Assembly: GCA_021157805.1 (NCBI GenBank)
Contig: JAGGVW010000252.1
Coordinates: 1 to 8,921 of the forward strand
Direction of reading: 5' to 3'
Origin: a bacterium
GTDB taxonomy: Bacteria; Ratteibacteria; UBA8468; B48-G9; JAFGKM01
DNA: 8,921 nt
A program made the position numbers and the translations under genes. The notes under the pieces are model-generated. The model was given only the letters and a program-made list of their open reading frames with translations. It made no database searches and was not told where the DNA came from. Positions 6,455-8,921 of the stretch are shown in pieces (position 1 is the first letter of the stretch; every line of letters starts with the position of its first letter).

Positions 6455-8921
6455 TCAGTCAAGCCCAACCGCTTTCCTTAAAACCAGTATTACATCAGAA
6501 ATATCAACAGTTCCATCATCATTCATATCAGCAACTGCTGGATCAGGTGTATCAAGTCCAATTGCCATCCTTAAGCACAAAATAACATCTGAAATGTCTA
6601 CTCCTCCATCTCCATTTATATCTCCTTTTTCTCCCTTGGTTGTAAAGGATGTCTCATCAGACCAATCACTCCAGGCACCATTCCCATCCTGATATCTTAC
6701 ATGCCAGTAGTAAGTTGTGTTGTAAGACAATGTCCCTGCAGGAATATGTATTATATGTAAATCTTGAGGAGATGTTCTTGTTCCATCATAAACAGGATTG
6801 GAATAATCACCAGAAGTAGTTGTTATCTGCCATTGAGATGTCTGGAAGGTATCAGAATCTCCTGGTTCTGGTGCAAATGCGATAAGAGTGCAGTCCTGTG
6901 GATCAATTTCAGTTGCTCCATCCTCAGGAGAGTAATTTACCGGTTTCCCTGGTGGATTTATTCCTCCAGCAGTAGTTGTAAAAGATGTCTCGTCAGACCA
7001 ATCACTCCATACACCATCTCCATTTTGATAACGGACATGCCACCAATATTTAGTATTTCCTTCAAGTGGAACAGGTGTATTGTAAGAAGTAAGATTGGTT
7101 GTATCCGTTCCACTATCAAAAGTTGGTGTCTCATATGTCTCCCCATCTTTTCTTATCTGCCACCGGGTTGCCTGATGGGTTGTGTTTCCATTTCCCGGTG
7201 AAAAATCACTCGCCTGTAATTCATAGTTTATAGGATTGACGGTTGTTGCACCATTTTCAGGAGAGATATTTTCTGGTTTTTCAGGAGGAGAGACAATTGT
7301 TATAAAATTTCCAATTATTGGGTCTCCCTGACAGGTCACATCACGGTTGCCTGTTTCTGTGTCACTGTCATGAGAAACAATATCGGAATTTTTTAAAATT
7401 TCCACTCTAAATGTATCTCCTGTATTTGCATTTCCATTGAAATCAAATTTCAATTTCCAGTGATTATTAATTTCAGGACCAATCTGAACATTTAAATTGT
7501 TAAACAATATTTCATTGTGAGTTATAGAAGTTGCTTCTCCTGCAAGAGTATATGTTATGCCATCAGAGGAATAGTAAAGTTTTGCAGAAGAAAGGGAAGA
7601 AGATGGGTCTCCTGTTCCTTCTACTGTAAATTTTATGGATTCAATTACCACATTTTTTGGTTCTGTGAAGTAATCTTCATATACATCAGGATAGTTAACA
7701 AAAAGGTCAAATTTGAAAACAGAAACACTTTTTGCATCACTGGCAACATTTTGTGTCTCTACCTGTGTATCTCCTTCCTGAGGGGGATGTTTGTAAAGAA
7801 ATTGGATTGGTGGCCAGTTAATCAATTCATCAATTATGGTTATACCATCACCAAAAACATAAGTTCCCACTATCTGAAATTCAAAACCGTTTTTTATAGC
7901 AGTTATATAGTAAAATCCAGGGTCTAAATTCGGAATAACAAATCCACCATCAGATGTTGTTTGAGTTAATGAAGTATCAAAATTACTGTCTTCATCCATA
8001 TAGTAAACCTCACAATTTACTTCATTCCCATCTTTAGCATAAACCTTAACAATTGCTCCTGCAATTCCATCATCTTCACCAACTGAACCTGCAATATCTC
8101 CTTTTCCTGAAGTATGAGTAATTCCAATTTGATTTAGAAATTGATTGTAAGCATTCTCACTCAATATAAACAGATCGATTTCTTCATCCATTTCTTCTGA
8201 ATCAATAAATCCTTCAAAATACATATTTTTATATTCATTCTTTGCAAGTCGGAAGAAAACAGGAGAAAAGTCAGGTAAAACCAAGGTGAAATTGCCTGTT
8301 TCATTAGTTTGAGTGAAGAAATTCGTACCAGGGATTGAAACAGTAACACCTTCAACTGCATTCTCTTCTTCATCCTCAACGCTTCCATTTACATCCAGAT
8401 TTCCTTCTGTCTGAAAAACACCGACAAATGTGATACTGTCAGAATAGGCAATTGCAATGCGAGAAGAAAATGTTTTTCCGGCACTTGTTGCTGTTATCTG
8501 AATTGGCTTTCCCGGGTCAACATTGTAAATACAGAAAATTCCAGAATTTCCTGTTGCTTCCCTTGAATCGTCTGGTTGCATCTCATCATTAAAATACATA
8601 ACTGTTCCAGCATCATCACCGTTTTCTATATACTTTGCCTGAATTGAAACCCCTGAAACAGGGTCCCCATTAAGGTCATCAACTTCACCTATAATATCTC
8701 CTTTCCCTTCTGTATGACCAGGAGCGTCTCCACCCTGAACAAGAAAATTGTAAACATAACTTGAAAGAAGAATAATAGGAATTTCATCCTCATCTTCTTC
8801 TCCAACACCCATAGGCATTGTGTAGGAATCTTTATAACCATTTTTACTTGCCTTAATTGCAATGCCATAAGAATCTGCTGGAACATTAGAAAGAGTAAAA
8901 CTTCCATCTGCTTCTGAAACA
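6455..8921 (-). CDS. Acidic multi-domain surface protein: CarboxypepD_reg-like modules, two FN3-like repeats and a C-terminal dockerin (5' end outside window)
   Basis: The frame is open to the window edge (821 residues visible), so the in-frame ATG at 8818 is internal: the 34 codons before it (VSEADGSFTLSNVPADSYGI...) are the end of a module of the same type. In order, by nucleotide: partial module B (8921-8705), module A (8704-8402), module B (8401-8105), module A (8104-7829), all resembling carboxypeptidase-regulatory-like beta sandwiches (SGIFCIYNVDPG, GGFVIPNLDPGFYYITA); an unassigned beta-rich domain (about 7807-7292); FN3-like repeat 1 (7291-6971) and 2 (6961-6635), both with WHVRYQ and WSDWSDETSFTT; and a dockerin (6628-6458) with loops DINGDGGVDISD and DMNDDGTVDISD. 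Acidic clusters (EEDEDE, MDEEID) recur in the B modules. No catalytic domain is visible, so a structural or adhesive role is likely. It is probably the upstream member of the operon containing the next two genes. Confidence 0.88.
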   Translation of the reverse strand, partial: VSEADGSFTLSNVPADSYGIAIKASKNGYKDSYTMPMGVGEEDEDEIPIILLSSYVYNFLVQGGDAPGHTEGKGDIIGEVDDLNGDPVSGVSIQAKYIENGDDAGTVMYFNDEMQPDDSREATGNSGIFCIYNVDPGKPIQITATSAGKTFSSRIAIAYSDSITFVGVFQTEGNLDVNGSVEDEEENAVEGVTVSIPGTNFFTQTNETGNFTLVLPDFSPVFFRLAKNEYKNMYFEGFIDSEEMDEEIDLFILSENAYNQFLNQIGITHTSGKGDIAGSVGEDDGIAGAIVKVYAKDGNEVNCEVYYMDEDSNFDTSLTQTTSDGGFVIPNLDPGFYYITAIKNGFEFQIVGTYVFGDGITIIDELINWPPIQFLYKHPPQEGDTQVETQNVASDAKSVSVFKFDLFVNYPDVYEDYFTEPKNVVIESIKFTVEGTGDPSSSLSSAKLYYSSDGITYTLAGEATSITHNEILFNNLNVQIGPEINNHWKLKFDFNGNANTGDTFRVEILKNSDIVSHDSDTETGNRDVTCQGDPIIGNFITIVSPPEKPENISPENGATTVNPINYELQASDFSPGNGNTTHQATRWQIRKDGETYETPTFDSGTDTTNLTSYNTPVPLEGNTKYWWHVRYQNGDGVWSDWSDETSFTTTAGGINPPGKPVNYSPEDGATEIDPQDCTLIAFAPEPGDSDTFQTSQWQITTTSGDYSNPVYDGTRTSPQDLHIIHIPAGTLSYNTTYYWHVRYQDGNGAWSDWSDETSFTTKGEKGDINGDGGVDISDVILCLRMAIGLDTPDPAVADMNDDGTVDISDVILVLRKAVGLD
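6635..7291 (-). repeat. Two tandem FN3-like repeats
   Basis: Both units open with PPxKPxNxSPE(N/D)GAT and close with Y(W/Y)WHVRYQ(N/D)G(D/N)G(V/A)WSDWSDETSFTT. The DNA is also similar near the closing motif. These are FN3/Ig-like beta sandwiches, common as spacers in secreted bacterial proteins, placed directly before the dockerin. Confidence 0.8.
7829..8921 (-). repeat. B-A-B-A array of carboxypeptidase-regulatory-like modules with a 600-bp period
   Basis: The motif GKGDI with its flank recurs at 8707-8693 and 8107-8093, exactly 600 bp apart. Within each A module a second pair matches at nearly the same offset: VMYFNDEMQPDDS and VYYMDEDSNFDTS. The stretch before GKGDI is also shared (YVYNFLVQG / NAYNQFLNQIG, each preceded by an acidic cluster). 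The repeating unit is thus a two-domain pair of 200 residues that continues past the window edge. Confidence 0.72.

Noticed and set aside
6764..7927. Plus-strand open frames at 6764-7201 and 7517-7927 and the short minus frame at 6958-7146
   Set aside because: All are overlapped by the FN3-dockerin coding region, which has recognisable domains throughout. The Cys/Ser-rich compositions are typical of out-of-frame shadows.
8689..8818. ATG at 8818 as the start of the FN3-dockerin gene
   Set aside because: The frame stays open for 34 more codons to the edge and encodes GSFTLSNVPADSYGIAI, a typical module end. There is no ribosome binding site or signal peptide at 8818. The gene is 5'-partial.
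1..8921. Classical cellulosome gene cluster
   Set aside because: No glycoside hydrolase, lyase, esterase or cellulose-binding module motifs are seen. The accessory domains are InlB, FN3, Ig and regulatory-like, and the only enzyme is a peptidase.

Overview
The window is an 8.9 kb stretch of AT-rich bacterial DNA. It is almost completely filled by four genes, all on the minus strand, so transcription runs from high to low coordinates. Every gene encodes a large, probably secreted protein carrying a cohesin module, a dockerin module, or both. These are the calcium-dependent protein-protein plug-and-socket modules best known from cellulosomes. No glycoside hydrolase, polysaccharide lyase or cellulose-binding module is visible, so this looks like a non-cellulolytic cohesin-dockerin complex built around a peptidase and adhesin-like proteins. 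The dockerin style (D-I/V-I-L-x-L-R-x-A-x-x-L-D), AT-rich codons and Ig/FN3/InlB-type modules suggest an uncultivated, probably anaerobic bacterium of a candidate phylum. I cannot name the lineage from sequence alone, and nothing here is a phylogenetic marker.

In transcription order: (1) 8921-6455 is the C-terminal 821 residues of an acidic multi-domain surface or secreted protein. It has alternating carboxypeptidase-regulatory-like modules with a 600-bp period, an unassigned beta domain, two FN3-like repeats and a C-terminal dockerin; its start lies outside the window. (2) 6412-4877 is a lysine-rich secreted protein with an N-terminal cohesin, one InlB/W-x-W-type repeat, an Ig-like domain and no dockerin. 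(3) 4880-3063 overlaps it by 4 bp (ATGA) and encodes a clostripain-family (C11) cysteine peptidase with a MAM/jelly-roll-like domain and a C-terminal dockerin. (4) 2976 to below position 1 is a scaffoldin-like protein with three cohesins, four InlB-type repeats, BACON-like and Ig-like domains, and its own dockerin, which is cut by the window edge.

The first three genes are tightly spaced (42 bp, then a 4-bp overlap) and probably form one operon. The scaffoldin gene has its own extended -10 promoter in an 86-bp gap. Both intergenic gaps begin with a 9-bp-stem hairpin just after a dockerin stop codon, followed by an A-run rather than a T-run.

Working model (inference): the dockerins of the peptidase and of the FN3 protein plug into the scaffoldin cohesins. 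The scaffoldin's own dockerin differs at a specificity-type position and may plug into the dockerin-less cohesin protein or another receptor. The result would be a small extracellular proteolytic/adhesive complex encoded in one locus.
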